In this document: one piece after another, positions 33,640-46,090 of the stretch
Position numbering within the stretch: position 1 is the stretch's first letter
Layout of the letters: each line of letters opens with the position of its first letter
From: Phoma sp. XZ068
Taxonomy: Eukaryota > Ascomycota > Dothideomycetes > Pleosporales > Didymellaceae
Length of the DNA: 64,000 nt
Assembly: GCA_004835665.1 (NCBI GenBank)
Contig: RBKR01000001.1
Location: forward strand, 1,984,001-2,048,000
Direction: 5' to 3'
Notes under the pieces: model-generated
Database searches by the model: none
The model's input: only the letters and a program-made list of their open reading frames with translations
Told to the model about the DNA's origin: nothing
Position numbers and translations under genes: made by a program

Positions 33640-34921
33640 ACGTTATTTACTGACTGTACTTTTTCGGGCTGTGTTTGGAGTAGCGTAGCGTAGCGTTGCA
33701 TAGCGTGGAATTGATGTTGTTTGTCTTGTTACGTCCAGTGGTTGTAAGGTTGAGTCTTAACTTTGCTGAGTGTGGTCGTGATATAAGCAGGCTGCAAGAG
33801 GATGAGATGTGGCGCTGCGCGGAGGACGAGGATTGGAGACTCCTGGGCTCTGCTGGTTGGGCGCCCATGCATGATCAAGCGGGTGGTGAAGGTGGAAAAG
33901 CTTGAAGATGGGGTTGGCCGGCTGTTCGAGAGTCGATTGGTTGGGCGTTGTCAAGGTACGTGGCTGTGTGAATGCTGTGGAAGGATGTCGATGTCAAGGA
34001 GCTTTTGTGTTCAGAAATGGCCGGGGGGGGGGGCATGTTGACAAGCCAGCCGATGGAGAGTATTGGCGGACTCTTCCCTGCTTAGACTCACAGTATGTTC
34101 TTCCCTGCACTGATCACCTCATAGGTATATAAATACGTACAGCTCCAGAAGATCGGCTTGCTTTGGTGTCTGCAAGTCAAGCCCTAAGTGAAGTAAATGT
34201 ATCCCAGTTAATGCTTTGAACGGAGCCATCTTACTGTATGTTTACTGGCACTTTTCAGACTTCAATCTTGAGCAGAGCGGGAAGGTGTCACAGAGCGGGG
34301 CCAGGGCGCTCACTTTCTTGTGTCCATGCTGTAGGTGGGGAACGCTGCAACGTAGGTGATATTGAGGCTAAATATGCTTAACGCACTGGTGACTTAAAGA
34401 TTCTTGCTATCATCGGTAACTTAAAGATTCTTGCTATCATCCTTCAGTACCATTGGCTGCATATAGCAAGCCGACCCTTTTAAATACAGTTTAGCAATGA
34501 AATACAGTACTGTTGATCGATATACCTATTTCGTGTAGATCCGCCAAGATTAGTCTCCACCTGCAATGCTTATACTTGTGACCACAAGGCTGCCTTCTTA
34601 ATTGGCCCGTGGACCTCAGGGAAGCACGCTAGGGTTTATTTGCCTTGTTGCGTGCCCATTTGGTCCGCCCACCATTGAGGCTCTGCTACCCTCGCTCGTC
34701 TCGCACCTGCACTGTTGCCGTATGCAAGCCTCGGGAACATTGGGTATTCATAAACACCGTGTGCAGCCAAACTTAGACCAGACACGCTTTCAGCACTCGA
34801 TTTCATTCATATCAGGGGATTTTGTATTCGGCCGCCTCAATTTTCAATTACATACTTCATCTCAGGTGTCAGATTGATCTCGCAATTGACTAAGCGTCTT
34901 CACCGTAACTCCTCGCCCGTC
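33640..34921. other. Intergenic, 1.3 kb
   Basis: This holds the NEO1 3' flank and the upstream region of the next plus-strand gene. I see no gene in it. Sequence oddities are a gcgta-type pentamer run at about 33680..33700, an 11-G tract at 34023..34033 and a 27-bp duplication at 34388..34441. Confidence 0.5.
34388..34441. repeat. 27-bp direct tandem duplication
   Basis: Two adjacent 27-bp copies, 34388..34414 and 34415..34441, differ by one base (ggtgactt versus ggtaactt). The unit contains ttaaagattcttgctatcatc. It looks like a recent local duplication in non-coding DNA. Confidence 0.85.
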
Positions 34922-35604
34922 ATGATTACTGTCAGGCACACGCGGTCTTCCACCGCTCATGCCTACACCACACAAGGCCGGACAGGCAAAACACGTGCTT
35001 CCCTCTCAATATGGCTACCTTTGATGTTAGCTATTCTATTTCTGGCAACACCTACTGCGGCCCTGCCCGACATGTATACTCAGCGCCACGAATCAGGCAT
35101 TGCTATCGCAGCCGTCTTTTCATTGGCTGGCCACCATATCGTTGCTTTTTCCGGGACTATTGTTGGTCCGTCGATGGGTATATCCAGCGTTTTGTGGCTT
35201 GTCATGCGGAACGATATTGCCATTGAGCCGAAGTTTTCATGGATGTAAGTGGCGGACCGGGCTTGAATGTTGCATAGCTGACCAATGATATAGGGTGTTT
35301 GGGGCGTGGGCTTTGTTGGTACTTCTGTATTTCACAATTCAGTGCCGTCGTGTTTCAAACCATCCGCTGTGAGTTGACCCTATTCAGTTTTGTATTGCAG
35401 CCATGCTAACTATCATCCAGATATATCTTGTTAACTATTGCTACTGCGAGCCTGTGCATGTGTATGGTCGCGCTAGTCCAACAGTCCTCTCTACAGAGCG
35501 GTCTCGTTACAGCTATTCCGCCATGCACCTCTTTCGCCGCATACGCTGTTGCATATTTCTTCTCCGACCGACGACGCATCATTGACCCTTGGTCTGGCGT
35601 ATGA
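34922..35604 (+). CDS. Three-exon multi-pass membrane protein, unknown
   Basis: No single frame shows this gene. Exons 34922..35244, 35294..35368 and 35421..35604 join in phase across introns of 49 and 52 nt to give 193 residues. Donors are GTAAGT and GTGAGT; acceptors are ATAG and CCAG. A basic N-terminus is followed by about five hydrophobic segments (near 29-47, 59-95, 109-123, 133-152 and 161-180), and the protein ends in a short charged tail DRRRIIDPWSGV. A TM stretch crosses each splice junction without a break, which is strong support for the model. I do not recognise the family. It converges on the ABCA transporter with 155 bases between the stops. The first ATG of the frame is at 34922. 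Confidence 0.6.
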
Positions 35605-35759
35605 GCTATGCTCTGACCTGGGGTAAAGATACTTATTAGTGGTGGAAGCGATTAACGGGTAAAGGACGACGTGGAGAATTAAGGGTTTGAACATGTTATT
35701 GTACGATTGCAAAAGGAGGGATATATACCGAGCTACCTTCGGGATCAAAAAGCCACCAT

Positions 35760-38700
35760 CTAAGCCTCTCTATCCTCATAGTCACCATGTCTTCTGACGA
35801 TCTTCTCGAACACCTCATCGAGCGTCGCCTTGCCCACACTATAGTATTCAACCCCCATGTACTCCTTCGATCCTTCCAACGTTCTTATCAAGGCCGCAAT
35901 GTCGTTGCCCTGGACAGGAACCTCGAATCTGACCTGCCCACCTTGCGTCTCGCGACTGATCTGGGCCGAAGGGAATGTTGTCAAAATCCAGTCCTTCATC
36001 ATCTGCAGCTCCTCCGGCGTGGTTCGAGGTGCGGAGCGGGATACAATGTGTACATGGTAAGCGTCACCAGCACGCTTCTTCAGGTCCTCGCGACCGCTCA
36101 GAGCAAGCATCCGCGACGAGACGATACCAATGCGGTCTGCAAGGGCGTCTGCTTCCTCCATGGAGTGAGTGGTGAGGAGTACTGCGCGTCTCTTAGCAAT
36201 TGTCTGTAGACAACGCCACAAAGCGCGCTTTGCGTTGGCATCAAGTGCACTGGAAGGCTCGTCGAGTATGAGGACGCGAGGGTTGCCAACTAGAGCGACA
36301 GCGAGTGAGAGCTTGCGTTTGGTGCCACCTGATAGTTTCTGAGCGAGCTGGTCCGCCCATTGCTCCAGGCCACACACGGATATGACTGTCGAGACGTTGT
36401 GGTCAATGTCCCTCACACCTCTTATCTTGGCGAAGAAACGTAAAGTTTCTTGGACAGTCAGAGCGTCAGCTGAATCAAACTGCGGACACACTCCCAGGCT
36501 GGCGCGCGCGGCTACGGCAGATGTCATGATTGAGTGTCCAGCAATATCGATTTTGGAACCTGATGCGGACGGTTTGATGTCGCCGCGGATCATAGATATG
36601 AGGGTTGATTTTCCAGCACCATTAGGTCCAAGGAGAGCGAAGATCTCAGATGTCTGTACGGCCAAAGTCACGTTGTCCACGGCTAAGTTCTTGCCGAAAG
36701 TTCTGGACACGTCCTCGACACGAAGGTCGGTGTTCGGAGACGCCAGTCGTTTGCGTTCATGCATAAGGTCTGCGTTGAACATCTCCGTTTGCTCTGTGTC
36801 TCGGACTGCGGTGCGCGAGCGGGATGATGGGAACTTAAACCCGCTGTCCCACCAAAGCAAGAGCGCAAACAGCAGTATGGCCTGGATAGCCAGGTACAGA
36901 ATGGGTCCGCCGTACATATAGATGGAACCATCGGGGTGACCATTGCACATCAGTCCGAGCTGTTGGAGGCCAATGAACAGTGTCCGCTCTAGGCTGACCA
37001 CAGGGGAGATGATGCCGAGACCGAAGTAGAGGGCGTTCATGGAAAACTCTTGGTCTGCATACGGGGTTGATGAGTTGATGCCGACGAGGCCTCCGAAATA
37101 GGCGAAGTACATGATGACTTGGCCCATAGCCATCATGAACCACGCGGCAATGGCATTCTTGGCGAACATGGAGATGATGTAGCTGAGAAGAGCGCATACG
37201 ATGCCGTACAACAGGAAGACGACGAATACTAGTCCCATTCCATGCCAGACGGGAGTGGAAATTGCCAGGAGTCCTGTCGCTACGGCGCTGATAACCACGA
37301 CGAAGATGCTGTCAAACGACAAGTGGGACAACCACAGCGGGATCGGACGAATACCATTGGAGTACTGCATGGAGCGAACGTTGGAGATGCGCTCGTTCGT
37401 TGGGTACAGAGCGAAAAAGACGGGATAACTAAGACGCGATGTCAGTCTCTCCAATATACCCACTTCTAACGCAGCAGCTTACCATGCCATGATCAGACCG
37501 AAATATACGATGAACATCAATGCCTTGATCTCCGTCAATTGAGGAATCTGTGTTGATGCAAACTCGTAGTAGGCCGCAGAGATACCGACACCACTTGCCA
37601 TGACTGTGTAGAAGTTCATCATCATATTAGCTTTGTAGGGTTGACGAATGTTAACCATGACCGTGGGCTTTGAGGTATCACTACCCATCCAAAAGCCGCC
37701 GGCAAGCGTAGTATATGGCGCATCGTCGCGACCACCGAACTTGGCGGATTGATTCTTCCAGTTTTGGTTGACTGCGTTTGAGAACTCCTCGTACGTGTTC
37801 ACTAGCAAAAGCTGGTCTAAGATCTGAGTGCCGTTCGAGTACCCAGAGACGGAATCGGAATAAGAGCCTGAGCCGAAGTCAGTACAAGTTACATTTTAAG
37901 TCGACACGCATAATGACTTACTCCACGTAGTGTTTGTAGAATAGACATTGGCCATAAGAGCGAGCCTCGACTCATTAAGACTGCTAGTTGGACCGTAGAC
38001 GTATCTCCTGCGATCATCTTCATATCCGGGATAGTTTCCGCCTCCTGTGTAGAAACTCCACGCAAAGTCGCTTCGAATTGAGAAGTCGTTAACGAGATCG
38101 GCTTGCGTTGGGCAAGCTATCGGCTTGGTGTAGCTTTTGATCAGTAATGGTGCGATTCCTGCACCTACAAGAGCGAAAACAACGGCGACAAAGTATGGAA
38201 CCCATCGGCGCTTGAAGATGCACAGTCTCTTGCAAAACAGAAACCACCATTGCTGGAGTGCAGAGATTGGGCGTCCTTCAGTTAGCTCATAGTCGATATC
38301 TGAACCGTTTACTGTCATATGGTTTGCCTTCAGTTCGGCAGTACTGCTTTCGTCGGACCTATCCTCACGTCTTTCTTCTGTGGAGAGAATTGAATCACCG
38401 GTAACCTTCATGAAGAGCTCTTCCATTGTTGGCCCGGAAAGCTGGTAGTCGCGCAGGCCGTTTTGTTCCAACTGATCGACGAGCTCTGCAGCAGCCACAC
38501 CGGTTGATACACGGTAGACTGTCTGGAGTCGCGACTGCTCTATCTCGACTGGTGCGGAGATTTTGGCAATGAAGTCGGTCTGACAAGGTATCTTGACAGT
38601 GTATCCGTTCCCATAGGCTTGTTTTAACGACGCCGAAGTGCCCGAGGCCCGCAGAGCACCCTTGTACATGATCGCAATATCATCAGCAAGATAGTCAGCT

Positions 38701-40891
38701 TCGTCCAGGAAGTGGGTAGTCATAATGATCGTGCGTCGGCTTCGCTCAGCCAACAAGATCTCCCATATCCTTCGTCGTGAGATAGGGTCGAGGCCAGTCG
38801 ATACTTCATCCACGCAACACACAGTGCTCCCACCGGAAAACATCATAGCCAGCTGAAGCTTACGTGTTTGACCACCAGATAGGGTCTTGGCTTTGGCAGA
38901 GAGCTTTCCGAGCAAGTCAACGCCTTTAACGAGATCGTTTACGACTTCGTTGTTGACTGCCGACAGACACTTAAGGTCACTGAAGATACGAACGTGCTCT
39001 TGAACAGTCAGCTCCGGCCTAATGATGGTTAGTGATAGAGTTATGATTGATCCATCAAGGAGTTCCTACCAAACTACGTTGTTTTGAGGGGCGTAGCCAA
39101 GGCCCCCGGTCGAGTCAATCGTGATGCTGCCAGATGATACTTTCTGGAAACCAGCAATGCAGTTTAACGTGGTGGATTTACCGCTGCCGTTTGGCCCAAG
39201 AAGGCAAAGGATCTGCCCAGAGAAGGCTTTGAAGTCCAAGCTGGTGACGGCATGGACTGTCTTGCCACGCTTGAAGACTCGAGCAAAAAACCCAGGGTGG
39301 TATCTGTGCAGTATTAGCATGCGAGACAATATCTGCAGTATGCTCACTCACGTCTTGCCAAAGCCTGAAAGCGTTACTGCCGGGTCATCCGCTTTCGCTG
39401 GCGGTGCAAACTGTCGATGCGGGGAAGCTGTCGAAAACAGTACATGCTCTGTTGCGAAGGCCAGAGCTGGAAACACGAAGATGTGGATGATGAGAAAGAT
39501 CCAGTGAATGTATAACGGCAGGCGGAAATTGTTCGTTTGACCATCATCAGCCAGTTTCATCATGTTGACTCTCTTTCCAGCTGCCTCAAAAGTCCCAATA
39601 CCTGTGATGAAGTAGGTGAAGTTCGCCGACGGGACTAGAATACTCAGAATACCACATGTGGTCGTTGTTTGTTCGAACAACACAACCGGCAGGATTGCAA
39701 ATACCACGGTAATTACGATCATGATTGAGCCACTCAGCTGAGCCTTTCTGAAGAAGGCTGCCCCGAACAATGAGAATCCAGTTAAAGCAAAACCAGAGAG
39801 GATGGTAAATCCAACAGGGATGCTTCGAGAGAAGTTTGGATAGACGACGACAGAGAGGACAACACCAACAGCCAGCCAGCCAGGGAAATAAACTGCTGCA
39901 AACGAGATGTATGTTGCTACTTGTCGGACGACCCTACCCCGGATATTGGATCCTCCGGGTATCATCGTATCTATCAGGCCAGACATGCCTATTGAAGTTC
40001 AAGAGTTAGCAAAGGGGTATCGAGATCGGTACAGGATCTTGACTCACCAAGCTCTCGTTCACGCGATACGAACGAGGTCATGTGGTAGACTATCCCAATC
40101 AATGTGAAAGCAAATAGTGGCCCAAAGATAAAGATAGACAGATCTAGGTATGTCGTGGTTCGAGAGGTTGAAAGGGCGTCTTGGCTCTGATCGGTGAAGG
40201 CGATTACTTGTAAATCGGCTGGAAGCTGTGTCTTGCTACTTGACGTAGTTTGCAAGATGATTTCTTGGTCCACTACCTTTTGGAAGGGTAACATATCCCT
40301 TTCGACGGTGTTGCTTGTAGTCCTGATATCCACAGACCCTGCATTTGATCCACGTATGGTATAGTTCCATGTTCCTTTTGGTGAGAAGCTTGTTCCCTCA
40401 CTGGGACTCGAGAAGAACACCACAGCGCCATAGCATGGCGTAATGCCTTTGTCGTCCGTTCGGCACTCTAACGCAAGGTTCCAGGTGTCGTTGTAGACCT
40501 TGGCAGTCTTTCCAGCGGTGCGAATCTGTTGCGAAAGCGCGTTGATGACTGAAGAGACTTCCCCTCCTTGCATGCCATTGTCAACGAATCCCACAATGTC
40601 GTGGCCTTGGCTCGCTGCTAAACTGTCTTGAAGAGAGCGCAGCTGTTGCAGTGTTAGTGGTTTTTCGAGATGCTAACAAGGCGCTTGAGACAGCGCAACA
40701 CTTACCTCGTGAGGTGAAGACAAGCCCCAATGTTGTGAAGATGAAAAGAAGGTTTTACTGTACGCCAGGACAAGAACGATGACAAGAGGTAAAAGAAGTG
40801 CGCGAAAACAGGTGGAGAGTGGCCGTCTAACGCAGATAAGAAGCCAATTCTTGCGTATCAGCGCCCATATTTGCCGGCACAACAGATTCAT
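35760..40891 (-). CDS. Full-length ABCA-type ABC transporter
   Basis: Seven exons on the minus strand are 40706..40891, 40048..40642, 39352..39988, 39070..39303, 37922..39018, 37483..37867 and 35760..37428. All phases close and give 1600 residues. The order is TMD1-NBD1-TMD2-NBD2, each TMD starting with a TM helix and a large lumenal loop, as in the ABCA (ABC1) subfamily. NBD1 has Walker A GPNGSGKST at 509-517, signature LSGGQTRKLQ and VCCVDEVSTGLDP. NBD2 has GPNGAGKST near 1309, signature LSGGTKRKLS and VLILDEPSSALDA. Both have the H-loop TTHFLDEAD or TTHSMEEAD. ABCA proteins move lipids or sterols across membranes. Filamentous fungi usually have few of them and their substrates are poorly known. 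The start at 40891 gives MNLLCRQIWALIRKNWLL, a normal ABCA N-terminus. Confidence 0.93.
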
Positions 40892-43258
40892 GCCTTCAAT
40901 CGGGCTGTAGAAAATAGAAAGCAAGCTTGGAATTACAACAGGTAGAGGCGGTAATGATACATAAATTGGCGAGGACGCAAATCCGTGCAGATGTCTACTC
41001 TTTAGAGTTGTGCGCAAAGCGACAGTGGTGAAGACGGAGATCGACTAACAGCTCAAGGGTGCTGTAAAACAACATCGTATCCATGATCTACAATTTAGCG
41101 ACACAATATCTCGTGTAACAGAGATTTTGGGGCAGGTGGTAGGCTGGCAAGGCAGACAACAGAATGAGTGGGGATACGAGGCTGCATCGGTAACAGCGTT
41201 CCCCTTAACAAGCGCAGAACGCCTTGTGCAGAAACGCCGAAATTGCACTACTTGGGTGATAGCGCAGCGCGAAAGAGGTCAACGACTCGGATAATGACCA
41301 TGAGCTTGGCACGCTTCAAACCGTTAAGGCTCTGGAGCGCCCAAAAAGGTCTGGGTTGACGTTCAATCACCGCGTGCAATAGCATCCCTACCTAGTAGCG
41401 CGTTCGGCTGCTCCAGCGGCCCATCTTTTGAGGTCCTGTTGACACTAAGTTATGCGCTTGTGAGGAATTGAGATTCGCCTTGCTCTCCGCCTCCTCTGCA
41501 CTCTTATGGGTGGGTCTGTGAACTTGTGGGCGGCGCATCTTCAGTACAATCGACATAATCTGAAGCATCATGGCTCCTTCTACCCCTTATATTCTTCCTT
41601 TTGAAATAGCAACTGATTAGTCCGGATACTTTCGTCATGCATTGGGTCTCAGGCGGCTCTTGCTTACTCTCAAATACCAGGAATCTAATTTCCCAGCATG
41701 TTAGGATTATATGTGCAACCATTTCTACACTCAGAACAAATCCGTTAGAAACAGGCATAAAGCAGGCAATGCCATCAAATAAGGGTAGCGCGATGGAAAT
41801 CCTAGCGAAGAAGCCTGCAGTGTGAGGAGCGGCAAAGCTGTTTACAATTCAAAAGAGTGCGACAGATCCCCCGACAAAAACTTATGGCCTAACTGCAACA
41901 CCACCTTTTGGCGACAGCGCCGACTCCGCAATGGCAGGTCACCAGCCCCTTCGCGAACTACAACGCACTCGGTCTTGGCGACTTTCGATGTTGTGATGCG
42001 ATGAGATCCATGTTGCGCTCGACATGCTTCACCTGTCGGGCAACCTCAGCGGTGGCGAACGGCCCTAGATCGGTGGTTCGCCTGTGAAATGAAGTAACGA
42101 TCGAACACGGCATTGACAGCTGCGCCTCTCCGAGGCTTCACGACATTAGGCTCCGATTAATAACACGTATATCGACTTAATGATATACTTCCTGAGCCTG
42201 CGTTGAATCAGGTGACGGTCTACACCGTGGAGTCTGCCCTGGCTGAAGCACGCGTCTTGCTGGCCAGGAGCTAGCATTAGTGCCTCCCGATTGTTAGACC
42301 AAACTATTGGGGGCAAAGGCTCAGTACTAACATGGTTTCACGTCTACGAGATTCTGGGGTGGACTAATCCGACAGCCTAACCTAGTCGTACGAGATACGA
42401 GCAAACTGCCAATGAGACAACATCGATGCGTACTCCGAATGCCATGTAGACTCTACTTTAGCTGAGTTATCTTTCAAAATGGCTGTGCAGCCTACGCAAT
42501 ACCGATCGTCTGTTCGTATGTTAGTGCGTTCTGGATGTATGTCACTCGTCTTCCACTGAAACCATCGACAACGGAAGCCCAAGCTACGTAGGTAGAGAAG
42601 GGTAGGTTGGAGAATTGAAAGGCAGGTTCGAACACCAAGAATTTCAAATGCGCCTAGGCCAGGCTTTATTTTTGGCATGTTGGAGATATTCATGTTCGTC
42701 TGGTGGTGTTTGGATTCTGGAGATCTCTCCCTACGTAGCGACACCGCAAGCGGAGCTGTCGTTCGCACGTATTCTCGATCTCCATTTGCATAACCACAAC
42801 CTATCTACATCGCATCCAAAAAGGGATGCATTGCGGCCATGACCAATTCCTAAGTCGACGGAGATTCTACCTCTGAGAATGTCTTTGTTTAAGATGTACA
42901 GACTCTTTGGAACCTTCTAACGTTTCTCACTGCACGCGGATCGCATGAAAGCAACCTTGGAATGTTTGACCTTATATGAAAAGCCCCATTCGGTCAAAAC
43001 CCATAGCACACCATGAAACCACTCCTCATGAGACCTTAAATGGTAGGTCATTCAATGATCACTGAATGCGGTTTGTCGCAGATGGGGCTTTCGCAGTTGC
43101 TTCTACATCTGACATCTCCGCGTGGGGATCCGGAATACCAAGCCGGAGGCTGAATGCCATGGCTACACGACGTCTTACATCGGCATTCGCCAGAAATATA
43201 TATGAGCTCAAGTACTATATGTCCTTTAAACTCCTAACATAGCACTAATCCAACGAAT
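40892..43258. other. 2.4-kb gap between ABCA and oxidoreductase genes
   Basis: It contains the divergent upstream regions of the ABCA gene (minus) and the oxidoreductase (plus). Frames of up to 128 codons exist (for example 42382..42768 minus) but carry no motif and lack splice-supported extensions. I see no gene here. Confidence 0.5.
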
Positions 43259-44357
43259 ATGGCTACAACAACAGAAACCTCCACGACCACAGACCTCCCC
43301 TCCACAATGCGCGCGTGGCAATGGGACACCTGCACCACCACCCTCGAATCCGCATTAATCCTTAACCCCTCCGCACATCTCCCCTCCCGTGCCCTCGCCC
43401 CAGGAGAATCCCTAATCCGCGTCCACGCCGCGTCCCTCAACCCCGTCGACTACAAGCTCGCCGAGCTCCCCATAATCGGCCGCCTCGCCATCCCCAAACC
43501 CGCAACCCCGGGCCTAGATTTCTCCGGCGTTGTCGTCAAATCCAGTGAAACTAGCACGCTCCGTGCCGGCCAGCGCGTCTTTGGCAAACTCGAGCCGAAG
43601 CAGCAATTTGGCACGCTGGGAGAGTACATTATTGGATCGAAAGAGGGGACTGTGCCGTTACCTGATGGGATTAGTTTCGAAGAGGGCGCAACGCTGGGGG
43701 TGTGCGGGTTAGTTACGTATCAGTGTCTTGTTAAGAACGTGAAGAGAGGGGATCGGGTGTTGATAAACGGGGGGAGTGGCGGGACGGGGACGTTTGCGGT
43801 GCAGATTGCGAAGGGTTTGGGTTGTGAGGTTGTCACGACATGTTCTGGCGAGTTTTACTGGTATCTATTCGGAAGAAGTTGCTAACTAGTACTTAGGAGC
43901 TAATGTGCAGTTGTGTAAGGATTTAGGTGCGGATGAGGCTATCGATTATCGAGCGGAGAGTGTGACGGCGGTGTTGGAAAAGAGTGGGAAATTATTCGAT
44001 TTCATACTCGACAATGTTGGCGAGCCGTCTGGACTTTACTGGAAAGCACCGAACTTCACCAAACCAGGCGCTAAGTATGTCCAGATCGGGTCACAAGTCA
44101 GTCTGGGGTTTGTATATGACCTGATTTTCAGGTTTGTAGTGCCTAAATGGCTCGGGGGTGGACAAACCCCGTTCTCTTTTGGCCTTACATCGACAAACTT
44201 CGACAACTATCAGGCTTTGGCAGATATGGTGGCGAAGGGTAAGGTCAAGCCGGTGATCGATGAGGTATTTCAACTGGAGTATGCAAAACAGGCGTACGAG
44301 AAGCTAAGAACTGGACGAGCGAAGGGCAAGATTGTCGTAACGGTTGTAGAGAAATAG
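43259..44357 (+). CDS. Medium-chain (quinone-oxidoreductase-like) reductase
   Basis: Exons 43259..43847 and 43897..44357 encode 349 residues. They must be joined across an intron that starts with GC (GCGAGT...TTAG). No GT donor restores the frame, and the GC donor gives TTCSGANVQLCKDLGADEAIDY, which matches the family without gap or insertion. The N-terminal GroES-like fold has SLNPVDYKLAELP and PGLDFSGVV. The Rossmann fold has LINGGSGGTGTFAVQIAK for NAD(P)H. Zinc ligands of classic alcohol dehydrogenases are not apparent, so it belongs to the quinone oxidoreductase/RTN4IP1-like branch. Substrate is unknown. It converges with the MFS transporter 156 bases away. Confidence 0.88.
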
Positions 44358-44513
44358 TGAACCGAATAGGAAGCCAAATCCAAGAATGCACGGCACTACT
44401 TGCATGTCATATAGCATGTCAAACGGGATCTGGATAGTAAGTGCAGAATTGACATGAGATCACTTGATTGACAGGGTTTACCCTACGTGGTCATGGTCCT
44501 GTCACACTGAGCT

Positions 44514-46090
44514 CTACGCAGCTTGGTCCGTAGCCTTCATCGGTCTCCCCCGCGCCTTCTCGGGCAATAGTCTCAACAGAACCACCAACCCAAACGCCAG
44601 TATCACATTGAGCAGCCAAAACAAGTGGCCCCATAGGATATGATACTTGACACCAATAGCAAACAAACTGGTAGCCACCGCTGGTGCAACAGCCCTTGTG
44701 CCACTAGATAGAGCAAGGACAATCGCATTCAAAGTACCAAATGTCTCATGACTTGGCGAGATATCGTTAACTGCGAGTTGCACCGCCGTGAACGCCATGG
44801 CTACTCCACTTCCAAGTGCTAGAGTAGGAGGAGCAAGAGTCCAGAACGCGGTCTTGTGACCATGACGGAGGAGGAAGTTGAAGCAAGGATGGATGGCGAA
44901 GAAGATGGGCCATGCCCATGCAGTGAGGAGGAGGACCTGGCCGGTGCCAATGCGCTTGTGAAGAGCAGGGAAAACAAAGAGAAGCCATGCTGCCTGCGAA
45001 AGGCCTGAAAAGCCGATAACTGCGCCGATGAGCTGGGGAGAAAAGCCGACACCGCCGAGTGCGACGGGCGTGTACAGGAAGACAGGGTTGACGGCTGTGA
45101 ATGTGAAGGCTAGGAGCCCGATATACTCGAAGATAAGGATAACACGGGCTACACCGGGAGCTTTGAGTAATTCCCACGTTGTGGTTGGGCCTTGGGCAGA
45201 TTTCTTCTTGTCTTTGTGGACGTGGAGGGTCTGGAAACTAGTTAGTGGTAGTCACATTGTAATCTGGGAGCACAGTACCTCGTTCACGAACAACATGGTC
45301 GTTATAGCCGCAGAGAGTGTTATAATGGAAACGAGAAGTCCTGGTAGGATATAAGGGTAGTCACGAAAGAACTGGTATCCAAAGACACGAGGGTATTTCT
45401 CGGCCGGTCTCTCAAAGGTCGCTCCTACGTGATTGTCAGCAGCATACATCAAGATACAGGTCCGTACCACTGACCTAAAAGCGGACCAAAAGTGATACCT
45501 AAGTTGCCTGCAAAAGCAAAATAGCTAAACGCCTTAGCCTGTGTGTGTTTCGTACTGTTCTCACTGAACATTGCTCTGAGGGTGACCACCGTGCCGGCGA
45601 AAACTCCGGCAAAACATCTCGCAACAATCATCTGCGCGATACTCTGACTCATACCAAACAGCGTCGTCGCAACTGCAATGCCCAGTAAACTTGCTACCAG
45701 CACTGGCTTGCGTCCATAGCGGTCTGATGCTCTGCCCCAGAAGATCATGACACACATCTGCGTAAGGGAGAAGAGAGATTCAATAAGTCCAGAGTAGAAG
45801 CCAACATCCGCTGTCTCTATCCCGCCCACGTGTTCGATCATAGAGTTTATGTAGGGGAAGATAGAGAAGAAAGCAATCGGTTCGACGATGCGAGTGTAGC
45901 AGAGCAGAAGTATCTGAGCTCGTGGTAATGGTGCGTTTTCGTCGTCCGCGTGGGCGCCATCTGTGCTGGTGACTTGGCCCGGTGTATCGAGCAGTCCTGC
46001 GTTGGGTCCAGTTTCGACTGAAGCAAGAAGAGGTGTTGTCTCATTGCTAGCCTTGATGCCAGGTTCATCTGCTCCATGTCTTGGGGACAT
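44514..46090 (-). CDS. MFS transporter, DHA1-like
   Basis: Exons 45475..46090, 45279..45424 and 44514..45230, with introns of 50 and 48 nt, encode 492 residues. An N-terminal cytosolic tail of about 60 residues precedes twelve predicted TM helices. The major facilitator motif A appears as FWGRASDRYGRKPVL between TM2 and TM3, and the TM5 segment GNLGITFGPLLGG spans the first splice junction. This matches the drug:H+ antiporter-1 type common in fungi (the YCR023C/ZRT-like group), which exports small organic molecules. No substrate can be assigned. The start at 46090 (MSPRHGADEP) is the first ATG compatible with a normal-length tail. Confidence 0.9.

Noticed and set aside
43259..46090. Oxidoreductase plus MFS transporter as a toxin gene pair
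   Set aside because: The two families are common and convergent here by chance as far as can be seen. No core biosynthetic enzyme is present.
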